From positions 62,001 through 126,000 of the forward strand of contig JAFEMH010000739.1 of the NCBI GenBank assembly GCA_022495995.1: a stretch of DNA of 64,000 nt, in the 5' to 3' direction. Source of the stretch: Adenophora triphylla var. japonica. Its lineage: Eukaryota; Streptophyta; Magnoliopsida; Asterales; Campanulaceae. Positions 37,250 to 48,401 of this stretch are shown piece after piece. The translations under genes and the position numbers were made by a program. Position 1 is the stretch's first letter, and every line of letters begins with the position of its first letter. The notes under the pieces were generated by a model. That model did not search any database. It was not told the DNA's origin and saw nothing but the letters and a program-made list of their open reading frames with translations.

Positions 37250-38407
37250 TTTTTACGTTGGTTTGTTTAGGTTTTGGAAGCAATGAGGCGGGAGAGATCA
37301 CATTCGATGGAAAGAATATCCAAACTTCTAATTTTTTCGCTATTTTGGATCTATTATCTAAAATGATGAAAAATTTGATGGGAATATGACTCATAAAATT
37401 AAAGCAGGTTTTTGAAGTAAAAGAGTGCCACATGATTTCTATGTGATTCTGAGATGCCATATACTCCCTCCGTCCCAGCGAAAGAGCCATCAAATTAGCC
37501 GGGCACGCAAAATAAGAAATGTGATGTAGGAAAGAGAATGAGTGGGAGGTGATGTATGAAAAATTAAATAGGAGAGAGAATGAGTGGGAGGTGATGTAAG
37601 AAAGAGAATGTTGTGAGTGTAAAAGTAAAGTAGGAGAGAGAATGAGTGGAGAGAATAGTGATTTAAGGTTTCCTTTTTGGGAAAGTGACTTTTTAAATGG
37701 GACGCCCAAAAAGGAAATAAATGGCTCTTTCGCTGGGACGGAGGGAGTATATTATTGGGAAAATTCTACCCCAAGGCAAATAGGCCGGCACTGCTTGATA
37801 TCACTGAATGTTGGGCCACGAAACAGTATCAAATTCATAAAATAAATGTGTCGGAGATGTGTATGATACGATGGATGTGTGGGCATATAAGAAATGATCG
37901 AAGGTGATCAGTGGTAAAGTAGAAGTTGCACCCATTGAATTGAAGATAAAATGAGAGAGAATCGTCTAAGGTGATTTGGTCATGTAAGTCGGAGATCGAG
38001 TGATGCACCGATTAGGATGTATGAAGAGGAAAAGTAAAAAATGATGAGGGGTAGGGGAATGCCCAAGCAAACTTGGATAAGGGTGATTGAAAATGATACG
38101 AGTTTATTTGGATTTGAATTGATGAAAATGTGGCGTTGAAGAGGCGAGAATGGAGGAAAAATATTCATGTGGGTGATGGGGGTTGATTTTTTTATTTTAT
38201 TCTTTTTTCTTTTCATTTTTCATAGCTATTATATACTTATTATTTTATTATCACTATTTTTTTTCGTTCTTTTCATTTCCTAAATTTTTTCTCACCTATT
38301 TCTTTTTTTAACTTATTTTTTTCGTACATCTTTCTTTCACGATTACTTATGAGGATTTATGTTAGCTGACCCCACATTATTTTGGGATTAAGACTTTGTT
38401 GTTGTTG
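37250..38407 (+). mobile_element. RTE-type LINE, 3' fragment
   Basis: It matches the C-terminal and 3' part of the LINE at 52657-58190: CCGGCACTGCTT...ACTGAATGTTGGGCC, GGATGTGTGGGCATA, GGTGATTTGGTCATG and CCCAAGCAAACTTGGAT. It ends ATTTTGGGATTAAGACTTTG plus (TTG)n, a tail typical of RTE elements. A Stowaway lies inside it (37464-37747). The frame is heavily mutated. It provides the uninterrupted version of the site where a hAT element entered the other copy. Confidence 0.8.
37464..37747. mobile_element. Stowaway MITE inside the LINE fragment
   Basis: The ends CTCCCTCCGTCCCAGCGAAA and TTTCGCTGGGACGGAGGGAG are flanked by TA. The sequence is a close reverse-complement relative of the copy at 63644-63930, so both belong to one subfamily. 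Confidence 0.9.
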
Positions 38408-38899
38408 GTCAAGATTGCTTTCATGGTAATTATTATAATTGAGGGTTCCAAATTTAACATAAAGGGATCAAAATAATAGTTAATTCAATTTTTTCTCAAA
38501 ATTAAGATTAAGGGAGGTGTATAAGTTCATCATTTAAAGTAGTTTAACGTCATTTTTAAAAATTTGGAAGGTGCTAAAATTGTCACGGTTCAAAATTGCA
38601 GATTTGCAGGGGTCGAATAACCCTCGTGTCATACTGTCATGTATGTGGTGGCTTTGCCATTGCCCTAATTCATAATCTCTTTTCTTGCCTTTCAATGGAA
38701 TTCTAAAACTTGTTGTCGATATACCTTAAAATAATACAATTACTGTTTTTTTTTTTACATATTAGAATGAAAAAATGTAAATTATGATTCAATTCAATCA
38801 AGTTGATCACCAAAGGCAAAAACAAAGTAAAACTATCACCTCAGACAGACTAAGTGAGCATCTTTTATGACTTACTTTGCTTCCTTGGCTGGCATGCCT
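38408..38899. other. Short intergenic segment between LINE fragment and solo LTR
   Basis: A+T-rich, no coding potential recognised. Confidence 0.45.
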
Positions 38900-39450
38900 G
38901 TTGTGCAATCGCAGCGGAAGCTATGAACAATAACCAAGAACACACACAAGCAATTGAGAAATCGAAAGAGAAAGAGATGAAAATCGATTAGGGTTTTGAA
39001 CTATGCCTCTGTACTATTATGTGCAATATCTCTCTTAGTTTACATAGGATTACATAACATATATATATTAACTAAACCCTAGCCCAACCAAGACAGAAAT
39101 AACCAGAAGCCCGTTCAGCCCAAAACCCCCCGTCACCGCCAGGCGCTCGCCTCAAGAATCCCAGGCGCCCGCCTGGACTTTGACAAGCCATGGACGAACC
39201 TACTGCCTTCGAGGCGCTCGCCCAAGACTCACCCATGCGGCCGCCTCAAAGCTGAATCCCACGGCCTCAACGACTGTGCTCCAGGCGCCCGCCTCGGCCA
39301 ATGTGAGGCGCCAGCCTCGGTGACAGTGGAGCTATTCCATACCGCGGGGGGCGTAGCCCCCCACACCCCCCTTGAGGCCCGTTACCGGTCTACACATCAG
39401 CTAGGCGGCGCCTGGCCCTTTGCCAGGACATCGAGCCATTACATCCAACA
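38900..39450 (-). mobile_element. Solo LTR of a GC-palindrome family, copy 1
   Basis: On the plus strand it begins TGTTGTGCAATCGCAG and ends ATTACATCCAACA. It is flanked by the 5-bp duplication ATGCC (38895-38899, 39451-39455). The reverse complement matches the solo LTR at 44472-44959, including TATATAA-rich and TTTCTCTTTCGAT segments. A cluster of CCAGGCGCCCGCCTGG-like palindromes lies at about 39137-39320. Confidence 0.9.
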
Positions 39451-39583
39451 ATGCCTTATCGGCTTAATTAATCACTTTTTACTTGCTTGCAATTCCAGTT
39501 ATTTTATTCCTTCTAAACATATTAGCAATTAGCATATAGTTCAGACCGTTGACAATTATGATCGATCTACTCCTATTCAGGAT

Positions 39584-42538
39584 ATGGAAAGGAAGATGCA
39601 GAGACGACATATGCAATGCATACCTGTTGGAACAGGAGTCCCATGGTTTGTATTTACCGGTCGCAAAGGCCAAACTTTCTGCACTATAGGCACCACTAGC
39701 ACCACCTTTGAGCTCAAGAGCATACCTGAACTGCGCAATCATGAATTCCGGGCTTGTTATCACAGCTGGTTACTCTTGTCAACCGAAGATTATCATCTCT
39801 GGACTCTGGAGTTTTTGGAATCCCAAAACTTTTTTTTTTTGATAGGAAAAAAATACTTTATTAGATGATTCTCACAATACAAAACAGATGGACAAGACGT
39901 CCATAACCACAATGAATAAAATTACAAAAAACCTACATCAAACAATAGCTGCCTCCCAATCCCTCCTCAAATCGTCTAGTGATAATCCTTTAAAAGCACC
40001 GTTAGCATAAGCCCATATAAGCCCATAGAGAAGCTAGAGATATTACTTTTTCCCAAAGCAATTGTTTCGATAGACACTGGTTTTTAAAAATCCTCGTGTT
40101 CCTTCCCATTCAGAGACACCAACAAACTGCAATTACCACACACTCCCATAAGTGACTCTTATTACCTCCTTTGCCAAATCCTCCGAACTGAATCTGAAGA
40201 AATGAAGAAATGGATTTTGGACTCACCCACACTTTACCGGCCACCTCAAACAAACAATTCCAAAGATGTCAAGCAATACTGCAATGGAGAAAGAGATGAT
40301 CATGAGTCTCTTCAGACTCCTTACAATTCACACACCAATTAGGCAGTAGACAATTTTGAAGGCTGACGGAGCTGCAATTTGTCATTTGTGTTGAGTTTAT
40401 TAAGCCATAAAAGCCACACAAAAGCACAAATCTTGAATGGAGTTTTAGAATCCCAAACACGCGATGAGAAAGGAAAAGAGAATGGAATAGGACTAGGACT
40501 CTGAATTAAGAAATTTAGGAAATATTTACAAGTATAATTACTGGAGCTCTCAAGAACCCACACCCAATAATCAGGTTTGTTCCATAAACGGAAATGAGAT
40601 AACACAGATAGGAGAACACCAACATCAGCAAGTTCTCTATCATTTAGATTTCGAAAGAAATGAAAATTCCAAGATAAAGAATCTCCCCCGTCCCCAAACA
40701 CCTGAAACTCAGAAATAGGAGCTCCATGAACAGAAGAAATGTGATATAAGCGGGGAAATCACACCTTTAATGAAGAGTTATCGGGCCAAACGTCTTCCCA
40801 ATATGAATTCGAGCCTCATTACCAACCTTTAACTGAATGCAAGGGTTAAATAGGCGGTGGCAATGATGAATAAATTTCCATGGGCTTTTATGCGAACTTG
40901 ACCCGCTGAAAGAAGTATCCCAACCATTGCTATGCATCCCGAATTTACTCTTGATCACTTTATGCCAAATTATTTGAGGTTCTCGAGGAAATCTCCACAA
41001 CCATTTACTGACTAGAGAAATGTTCCGGCCAATCAGATTACCCAAACCAAGCCACCCTTCTCCTTAGGACGACATACTTTATCCCAAGCCACCAAGTGAT
41101 CCCTTTTATCCTACCTCGTACCTTCCCACAAAATATTCCTCATAGTCCTCTCAATAGCATCAGCTATACGACTAGGAATTTTAAGTAGAGAAAGATAATA
41201 AAGAGGAATGCTAGATAGACAAGCATGCACCAAGGTAATGCGCCCACCCAACGAAAAAAACGCACGCTTCCAACTAGCAAGGCGTTTATTAACTTTCTCT
41301 ACCACTGGATCCCAAAAAGAAGTAGTATTGGGTTACCACCTAAAGGCATCCAAGATAGGATAGAGGCCAAGAAAGTATTTCACAACCAATCAAAGGACCA
41401 TATCAATTACTCACATTATCTCCCAAATTAATACCAGCAATACCACACTTGGACAGATTGATCTTCAACCCCGATACACTTTCAAAAAGCTGAAGTATGG
41501 TGATCACATTTTTTAAATTTCAAACGCCCTCAACTAAGAACAACATAGTATCATCAGCAAACCGAAGATGCGACACCATAAACCTATCTCTACCCACCTT
41601 ACATCCCTCAACAATTCCAACTTCCTCTCCTCGAATTAAAAGCCTACTCAAGATACCTGCAACAAGAGTAAACAGAAAAGGGATCTACTAAGAATCCCGG
41701 ATGCACAGTCATGCTCTTTGACTTTTCTAGCACTACTATGGCGTATTTACTGTTGGGAGATCAAAATTGGACCACACATGATTACAAAAGGGATCTCTTA
41801 GAAACTGGGGTTGAGGAGTCTAAAGTGGGCTCACTTCGTGACTTCACCTGCTTGGATGGTGTAATAAATGCTCATGGGTTTAACACACAAATGGTTGCTA
41901 TTGAGTTTGACAACCAAACTGGTCTCATTAAACTTAGAAGCCTTGGACTTGGACACCCGTGTACAAGAATGTTTACAGTAAGCATATGCACTTTTTTAGT
42001 CGAATCCTTTTGTGAAATTTATTCTGTTCATGTGCATATTTACATAAACTGGGAACATATATCTGGTATGGAAGTCTTCAGGTTGGATTTCTCTAGAAAA
42101 GTTTGGGTGGAGGTTGAGAATTTGGATGGCAGGTTGATGTTCCTAGACAGTCAAGGGAATTATAATTCATGCTTGGCAACAAAGACGGGGATTTGAGAAA
42201 ATCGGATTTATTTTATGACTACAGAAGATAAACACCTGTATGTGTACGAATTAGAAGAGGGGACTATATTGAATTCATTGCCTTGTCCAAGGTTACAAAC
42301 ACCGTGGTATAGATCATTCTGGGTGATGCCTGAATATCCTCATATTGATGATCAAGTGAATATGAAACGGGAATATAAAATAAACATGGCTTTGGAGCAG
42401 CAGCAGCAACATACAAAGTTGATGTTGAAGTTCAATCACCAAGAGATATGGTGGCTAGTGCTGATCAATATCCTCATAACATGCAATTGGATATGTTTAC
42501 AAAGATTGCTAGTAATTTGGGGCCACTCGACTACCTAG
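39584..42538 (+). pseudogene. DUF295/F-box-type protein, broken by a LINE insertion
   Basis: Two segments encode one DUF295 domain. 39584-39824 has VPWFVFTGRKGQTFCTI and the downstream HSWLLLSTEDYHLW. 41699-42330 has VMLFDFSSTTMAYLL, MEVFRLDFSRKVWVEVE and LDGRLMFLD, then NRIYFMTTEDKHLYVYELE and SFWVMPE. An L1-type LINE splits them (39825-41691). In addition a TGA interrupts the frame at 42194-42196, and the frame shifts near the insertion. No F-box domain is present at the front. The family acts as SCF ligase adaptors in plants, but this copy cannot make an intact protein. Confidence 0.75.
39825..41691 (-). mobile_element. L1-type LINE, 5'-truncated
   Basis: Minus strand, with its poly-A tail at the low-coordinate end (poly-T at 39830-39840). 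It keeps the C-terminal half of reverse transcriptase with the FADD catalytic box (HLRFADDTMLFL, near 41540), then the maturase-like thumb SLGGRITLVHACLSSIPLYYLS and a zf-RVT domain (WCVNCKESEETHDHLFLHC). Frames are broken in several places. GAATCCC occurs at both edges (39818-39824, 41692-41698), a short TSD. 5' truncation is usual for LINEs. Confidence 0.85.
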
Positions 42539-43374
42539 AATTCCGTGCCTCTTGCAGATTGTTTAGGTCGGCAGCTCCAACAACTCAATGGAGAATCACA
42601 TCCATCATCAGTGCATTAAAATCTCCATGGCTGGTTACTTTTAGGTACACAAATAGCATCGTCAGCTTCACTGACAAACTTACTCTATGAAGGTTCCAGA
42701 ATCCTTGCAAGGCACTTATATATCTAGCTCCAAGGATGGCACTTGGTACTGGTTGATGGTAAGACAGTGTTTTATTTCAATCCATTCACAAAGAAATAAG
42801 TAAAGCTTCCTACGTCTTTGGTCTACAATAATAGACTACTCACCTTTTCTTCCTCGCCATCTTCTTCTGTTTGCTTAATCGTGCAGATGGAGATATTCGA
42901 GGTTTCAACATGGAAGAACCAGGCGTTTTTCACGAGGGGATGTTCTACTTTTTGGGTGAGAAAGGTAATTTAGCTGTTTTGAAGATTGACGATGATGAAT
43001 TCAGGTGGGAAGTTCATGTGAAACCTGAGGCGCCTTGCAATGCTTTTCATCATAGTTACTTAATGGAATGTAACAGGGAGTTGATGATAGTTTTTGTGGG
43101 TTGTTATGGCAATTGGGTTAAAGTGTTTCGGCTCGATCCTTGCAAAATGATTTGGGTGAGATCTAGTTAGTAGTTTGGGATGTTACACATTGTTCATTAG
43201 TAACATATCATCTATTCCTGCAGTTGCAAGAAGCCGAGGAATGGCGAACAAAGTCTACTTCTCAAGATTTTATGAACAACACATCATTTACTACTAACTC
43301 GATACAGAAAAGTTTCACACCGACGGAAGCGACGTAGCATTGAACAATTTTGTTGATACGAAAGAGCAGTTATA
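42448..43374 (+). pseudogene. Second DUF295 F-box gene, frameshifted
   Basis: It starts with an F-box domain (LDMFTKIASNLGPLDYLEFR and CRLFRSA). DUF295 parts follow in other frames: FHEGMFYFLGEKGNLAVLKI, FRWEVHVKPEAPC and KVFRLDPCKMIW (42871-43150). After a possible intron (GTGAGA...CCTGCAG, about 43155-43222) comes MANKVYFSRFYEQHIIYY and LDTEKFHTDGSDVALNN. At least three frame changes separate these. It is in tandem with the previous copy, and the two frames overlap at 42448-42538. Confidence 0.75.
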
Positions 43375-43629
43375 GAGTACTTGGATTTAGCCTAGCCTGG
43401 ACTAGAGGTCAATTGATTTATTTTCACTTCAATTTAACTATTTTTAGTTTTAGATTTATTTGTTCTTAGATAGTGGGTTTTTCAATGCAAGGAAATCCGT
43501 TTACGTTATGCCCATGTGGACCTTCTCTTTACTTCCTTTAGGTAGTAGGTACCATTCCGTCGATCAAGACAACTCGGTCAATCAGTTTATGCATGTGTTC
43601 ATATAAATATTGATCAACTTGCTACTTCG
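43375..43629. other. Short spacer, 3' flank of the F-box pseudogene
   Basis: No feature is recognised before the Copia element whose TSD CTTCG starts at 43625. Confidence 0.45.
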
Positions 43630-43823
43630 TGTTGGGGAATTTAGTGATACCCACGCAATCAATGTCAATAATTAAACACACCCCCACACACCAATTATAT
43701 GAAAGAGTGCACACAAACACAAGGAATTGTTAACTCAGTTCCTTGAACTAATCAAGTACGTCCGGGGGCAATGCCAAGCCAGAAATAAACTCATGCTCGG
43801 CAAAATTCGAAAAACTAATCTTA

Positions 43824-43864
43824 GTGACACGACCGTGTATGCCTCCTTAGCATGGTCGTGTCAC
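43824..43864. repeat. Hairpin GTGACACGACC / GGTCGTGTCAC in the Copia 3' LTR
   Basis: Perfect 11-base arms are separated by about 19 bases including CGTGTATGCCTCC. The same arrangement, with an additional perfect palindrome ACACGATCGTGT (46509-46520), is in the other LTR at 46500-46610. Confidence 0.85.
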
Positions 43865-44471
43865 TCCTCCTGGTCAATTTCGCTTTCCTTTTCCTCCTTG
43901 TTTTGCAACTCAATCTCAACCCAAACTTCTTAATGATTTAGACCTCCTTTTCTCCTTTGTCTCCATGTTGTTTTAGGACTCCACTCCCATCAATCTCCCC
44001 TGGAGACTAAAACCATAACCATAGACACTAACCGTCAACTCCCATCATGTAATGATCCTCCGAACACCTTTGACTCCCATACTGACTTGACATCGCCGAG
44101 CCTCCTCGCTCAAGTGCTATGGCGAGTTGAAGTCAAGCGACACTTCAACCTCTCCATGTTAGATTCATCTTGCCTCTTCGAACCAATTTCTCCTTTTGAT
44201 TCCTCTATGCAAGTCCAACTTCGCCATCTCCCTCCAAACCCCACTTTCTTCGCAATGCCCCTACATGAAACACGGTCTCCCCTTGTCTCTTGCATTGACT
44301 GCTCGTGGTCTTTCCTCGCTCTCTATTAGATCCATGTGACTTATTATTCGCGGTGATCAACTTTGAGTCATCCTCCCCCCTAACAAGCCGTTTGTTGATG
44401 GCTCTCCCTTTTCCACCAACAGGCCAGGCTAGCCTCTTGCTCCCACCCGAGCTAATAATGTTGTTGCAGGT

Positions 44472-44959
44472 TGTTGGATGTGATGGCTCGATATCCTGGC
44501 AAAGGGCCCGGCGCCCTACGCCCCCCGCGGTATGGATTGCGGAACATCAGCAAAACGTGGAGCTTCAGCAGCAGCGAGGCGGCTGCCTGGGAATGCGTGA
44601 GGTGTGCGCCTCAAAGGCACTAGCTTGATCTTGGCTCGAACAAGGTCCAGGCGGGCGCCTGGGCTCCAGAGGATGATTGCATTGCTGAACACCGAGAGGC
44701 GGGTGCCTGGAAGGAGTCCAGGCGGGCGCCTGGGCTTCAGACGTTTTGCGGGCTTTTTCTATTTTTCGTTTATCTTAGTTGTTGGGCTAGAGTTTGTTTG
44801 CTTAGTATAAAAGGCTTGTAACCCTATGTAAACAATACATATTATTGCACAGGGTAATAGAAAAGCGGCCGAAATTCATAACCCCAATTCGATTTCTTTC
44901 TCTTTCGATTCCCAATTGCTTTTGTGTTTTGTCAATTGCTTTCGCTGCATTGCACAACA
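44472..44959 (+). mobile_element. Solo LTR of the GC-palindrome family, copy 2, nested
   Basis: It begins TGTTGGATGTGATGGCTCG and ends GCATTGCACAACA with the 5-bp TSD CAGGT on both sides (44467-44471, 44960-44964). Two perfect-arm CCAGGCG-GG-CGCCTGG units lie at 44647-44662 and 44718-44733. A TATAAAA at about 44810 likely belongs to the LTR promoter. It is inserted in the Copia element and is therefore younger. Confidence 0.9.
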
Positions 44960-45244
44960 CAGGTAGTGTAACATCTTCTCCTTTCTCCCTACGGCTACTA
45001 CCTCCACTCTTTTTCTGATTTCCCATGACCCACCACGGAAGGTTACTCCATACCCCTCATTATCTAACTGTCCAACGAAAATCAATCTCCTCTTCAAGTT
45101 AAGAATGTGCCTCACATCACGCAATTCTAAAACAACCCCACTTTGTGTCTTGATTCATACATCCCTTTTTTCCACGATCTTCGAAGGTTGATTATCACCA
45201 AGATAAACTATCCCAAAATTGCCCGAGGTGTATTGCTCTATCTT

Positions 45245-46160
45245 ATTCGAGCCACTGCATGAATGAAACGATGCACCTGAATCTAACACCCAAGCCGCAT
45301 CCTACTGCTTCTCTCCTAAGAACAATGCATCTGCAATGTACTCCTCCGGGAGTCCTGCGTGACCATCACCTTCGTTAGCATTCTCTGGGCAATCATAACT
45401 GATATGACCCTTAGCACTACACTTGTAGTACTTGACCGGATGCTTCTTAGTTCTCGGTCCCCCTCTCCTCCCTTTACCCCTCTCCACCCTTAGTGCTTGC
45501 GCTAAAGTCTCTCCCTTCCCATTCCTTCGCAACTCCTCGCCAAGGATGAAATCTCTGACTTGCGTATACTTTAACGGTGCCTCGTTTGTCGATTCACTTA
45601 GCGCCGTGACAATCTCTGACTTTCGTATACTTTAACGGTGCCTCGTTTCAAAGATATGGTGGACCAATTGAAAATTGGGAGACACTTGTAGGCTGTGATA
45701 TTACCTTTACCAATGAAAGTAATATCACAGCCTACACTTCGTCGGTAAAGGTAATACCGACAATTTTCAATTGATCCACCATATCTTTGAAACTACTGAT
45801 ATGAGTTGTTGCCGTTGTACCCTCCGACATCTTCAGGTTGATCATCCTCCTCATTAAGTGAACCTTGTTGATATTTGACGGTTTCTCTTCCTCGTACATA
45901 TATCAGACAACAATTGTAGCATTTCCATCGATCAACGTGCATCTCACCATACCTATCGTCTTTTGATCTAGTGTCTCCCAATCTTCCTTTGACATGGTTG
46001 TAGGTTTCTCTCCCAAGGCAAGATGAAGATCCTTACTATAGAGATAGTCTGTGATCCTCGTCATCCAAAATGTGAAATTTGCTCTATTGAATTTCTCAAT
46101 GGTTGATTTGCCCATCTTGATTGCTCCACAAAATTCCCAAGAACGCGATCCAAAAATCAA
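45245..46160 (-). pseudogene. Copia gag-protease remnant
   Basis: The gag start (46160-45903) contains FNRANFTFWMTRITDYLYSK and ALGEKPTTMSKEDW. Further on, YKCSAKGHISYDCPENA is a zinc knuckle with its first Cys replaced by Tyr. WVLDSGASFHSCSG near 45245-45300 is the protease site. Stops and a palindromic rearrangement (45560-45795) interrupt it. It cannot encode a working polyprotein. Confidence 0.7.
45560..45795. repeat. Palindromic rearrangement inside Copia gag
   Basis: TTTCAAAGATATGGTGGA at 45648 is mirrored by TCCACCATATCTTTGAAA at about 45775, with a second inner pair (GTAGGCTGTGATATTAC against GTAATATCACAGCCTAC). Just upstream CGTATACTTTAACGGTGCC occurs twice. The combination looks like a template-switch product. 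Confidence 0.85.
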
Positions 46161-46959
46161 TTAATGAACTTTGGATCAATGATCAATGCTCTAATACAAG
46201 TTGTTGGGTGATACCCACGTAATTAACGTAATTAATGGCAATAATCAAACACACCACACACACCAATTATATGAAAGAGCACACACACAAACAAAAGGAA
46301 TTGTTAACCCGATTTCTTGAACTAATCAAGTATGTCGCAGGGCGATGCCAAACCAGGAATAAACTAAATATTCACTCAATATGTGCTATAATGTGTTCTA
46401 GGTCGTGTCTATATATTTATAGTTGTACAAAAAAGTCCTAAATGTATCAATGGAAGAGATCTCGTTGAAATAGGAAACAAATCTGGCTGGAGTGTTCTGC
46501 ACGTACTGACACGATCGTGTGCCTATTTGGTGCACGGTCGTGGTCGGCAAAATCTGAAAAACTAATCTTCGTACGACCGTGTATGTCTCCTTAGCATGGT
46601 CGTGTCACTCCTGCCGGTCAATTTCGCTTTCCTTTCCTCCTTGTTTTGCAACTCGATCTCAACCCAAACTTCTTAATGATTTAGACCTGTTTTTCTCCTC
46701 CGTCTCCATGTTGTTTTAGGACTCTACTCCCAACACTTCGATCCCACTTTGTTCTTAATACCTGGAGATGAGTGCGGCGGGTCGAAAGTTTTCAAACGAG
46801 TAAACCTATTGGCTTTTATATGAAACACTTTAGCTTTGCATTTACGTTTGACAAAGTGAAATGAGTTATGTTTTGAGCTTCATGGAGAACACTTGGATTT
46901 GAGTCTGGCAAATGGGTAAAAGGGAATCGATGTCGAAGCCAATAATTAAAACCTCAAGT

Positions 46960-47151
46960 ATTTCTTTACTATAGTAAAGCTCTTTTCTTTGCCTAGGGAA
47001 TTGGTGAACATCAATGAAAAGCCACAAAAGTAGCTAAAGAGATACTCTTTAGTAAAAGCTCTTTAAATAATTCCACAATGGTAAAAAAATTTACATACTC
47101 CAGCTTTTTGACTAAAACAAAGATATGAAAAAGCTCTCATTATGGATGCTC
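46960..47151. mobile_element. Tourist-like MITE remnant
   Basis: The right end TTATGGATGCTC followed by TAA matches the terminus of the Tourist-like element at 7524-8080. The internal AAAGAGCTCTTTAGTAAAAG sequence also recalls it. The left terminus is not preserved. Confidence 0.4.
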
Positions 47152-47485
47152 TAACATTTATGATTAGCTAGAGTTTTTAATTGCAGTGGACCATTAGTTT
47201 TCCTTGCTAGTCTGTGTGTTTTCTCCACTTGTATTCCTCTCTGTTTTAACAAAGGAAAAATAAATGTAACATCAGTTTTACAATTTCTTGTTTAGTTTTC
47301 TGATAGTATTTGGTGCTAAGTTTTCTTGTTAACTGATTATTGCGTTGGTCCTTTTTCTTTTCAATTTTGCAGCTTTATCCGAGCCCATAGATATGTAAGT
47401 GTAAACTCTCAGCTCCCTCTATTCTTGTGGAGAGGGTAGTTATGACATTTATATGAACTATGTTACTTTGTGCTGTATTCCAAAG

Positions 47486-47574
47486 ATAGTGACTGGATTG
47501 ATGAATGTGACCGGGTTAATGATGATGACAAGGATGGGGCCGAGGAAGGCAGAGAAGAAGAAGAGGCTTACTAG
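47486..47574 (+). other. Possible terminal exon with acidic tail
   Basis: After an acceptor-like ATTCCAAAG, one frame reads DSDWIDECDRVNDDDKDGA, then EEGREEEEAY and a TAG stop at 47572-47574. This is a strongly acidic C-terminus with natural-looking codons. A second exon-like segment lies at about 47375-47395 between a TTTTGCAG acceptor and a GTAAGTG donor, but joining the two does not give an open frame in the phase needed. I do not recognise the protein. It could be a gene remnant or chance. Confidence 0.3.
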
Positions 47575-48401
47575 TTTTGGTTCCAGAAGAGATGCACCTG
47601 AATACCCTTTCTCGAGTTTGCATTATTCCATTGGTCAAAAAGTCAGTCATACTTATAATTTAAGCCATAACTTTATCAATCTTGACCATCTTTACTTTAG
47701 AGTAAGAATTAAATTAATGTATAATTTTGACTTTTATCGAACCAAATCAATTATGATGTAATTTACTTTTGCTAAATAATCTTACCCTCCTCCAAAATCT
47801 GTGGTGACATTTAGGTGGCAGAAAACTTCTGGCTTGGTGTTTTGGTTAGTCTTGATTTCTATGCTGCACATGAACATGAGAAACCTATAGGGGCATCATT
47901 AAGAGAATTGGCTTAATTTTATTTCCACTTCGGCAATTTGTTTGTTCGTGGATATTTTGGTTGTGTGGTGGCAGGTTTTCACTTCACAGTGGCGTTACTG
48001 AAGCTGGTAGTGTTAGAAGAAGACACCATGGTTATGGACTTACGGCCTTTTTCGGCTGCAGGTTGGTTTAAAGTTTTTGTTCTTGGGGTGACACATGTTC
48101 TGCATGCAATTCCATCCATTACTCTTACTTCAATGTTTCTGGTGAGATTTGAAGCTTTAGTGGAACTTCTTTATGATAATGAGATTTAAGTAAGTATGAA
48201 GAGAAGATAGTTTTATTGACTGACGACCATTTTATTTGTATTATTAGCCCTACCATGACCACCTTTTTCCTTTTTCTATTTTTTTTACTTTCTTCTTTTT
48301 ATTTTTCTTCATCTTATTTATAAAGGAAGACCTCTTATGATCATAAGTTTATTGCTATTAGGGGGAAAACTTGTCCGCTATACACACGATAAAGGATTTT
48401 A
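47575..48401. other. Spacer before the 2S albumin cluster
   Basis: The last ~100 bases are the 3' flank of the 2S copy and match the 3' flank of the copy at 59022. The rest shows no recognisable gene. Confidence 0.45.

Larger units (their letters stand above)
43630..46735 (-). mobile_element. Copia-type LTR element, internally deleted
   Basis: The two LTRs are 46202-46735 (5' LTR on the minus strand, 534 bp) and 43630-43992 (3' LTR, missing ~170 bp of internal sequence). The 5-bp TSD CTTCG flanks the whole (43625-43629, 46736-46740). Next to the 5' LTR a primer-site variant reads TTGTATTAGAGC on the minus strand. A purine tract (AGGGGAGATTG) adjoins the 3' LTR. The interior has gag and protease traces only and no reverse transcriptase or integrase. 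It carries a nested solo LTR (44472-44959). Confidence 0.9.

Noticed and set aside
37980..38216. Minus-strand 78-codon frame
   Set aside because: It lies antisense within the RTE LINE fragment and has no independent support.
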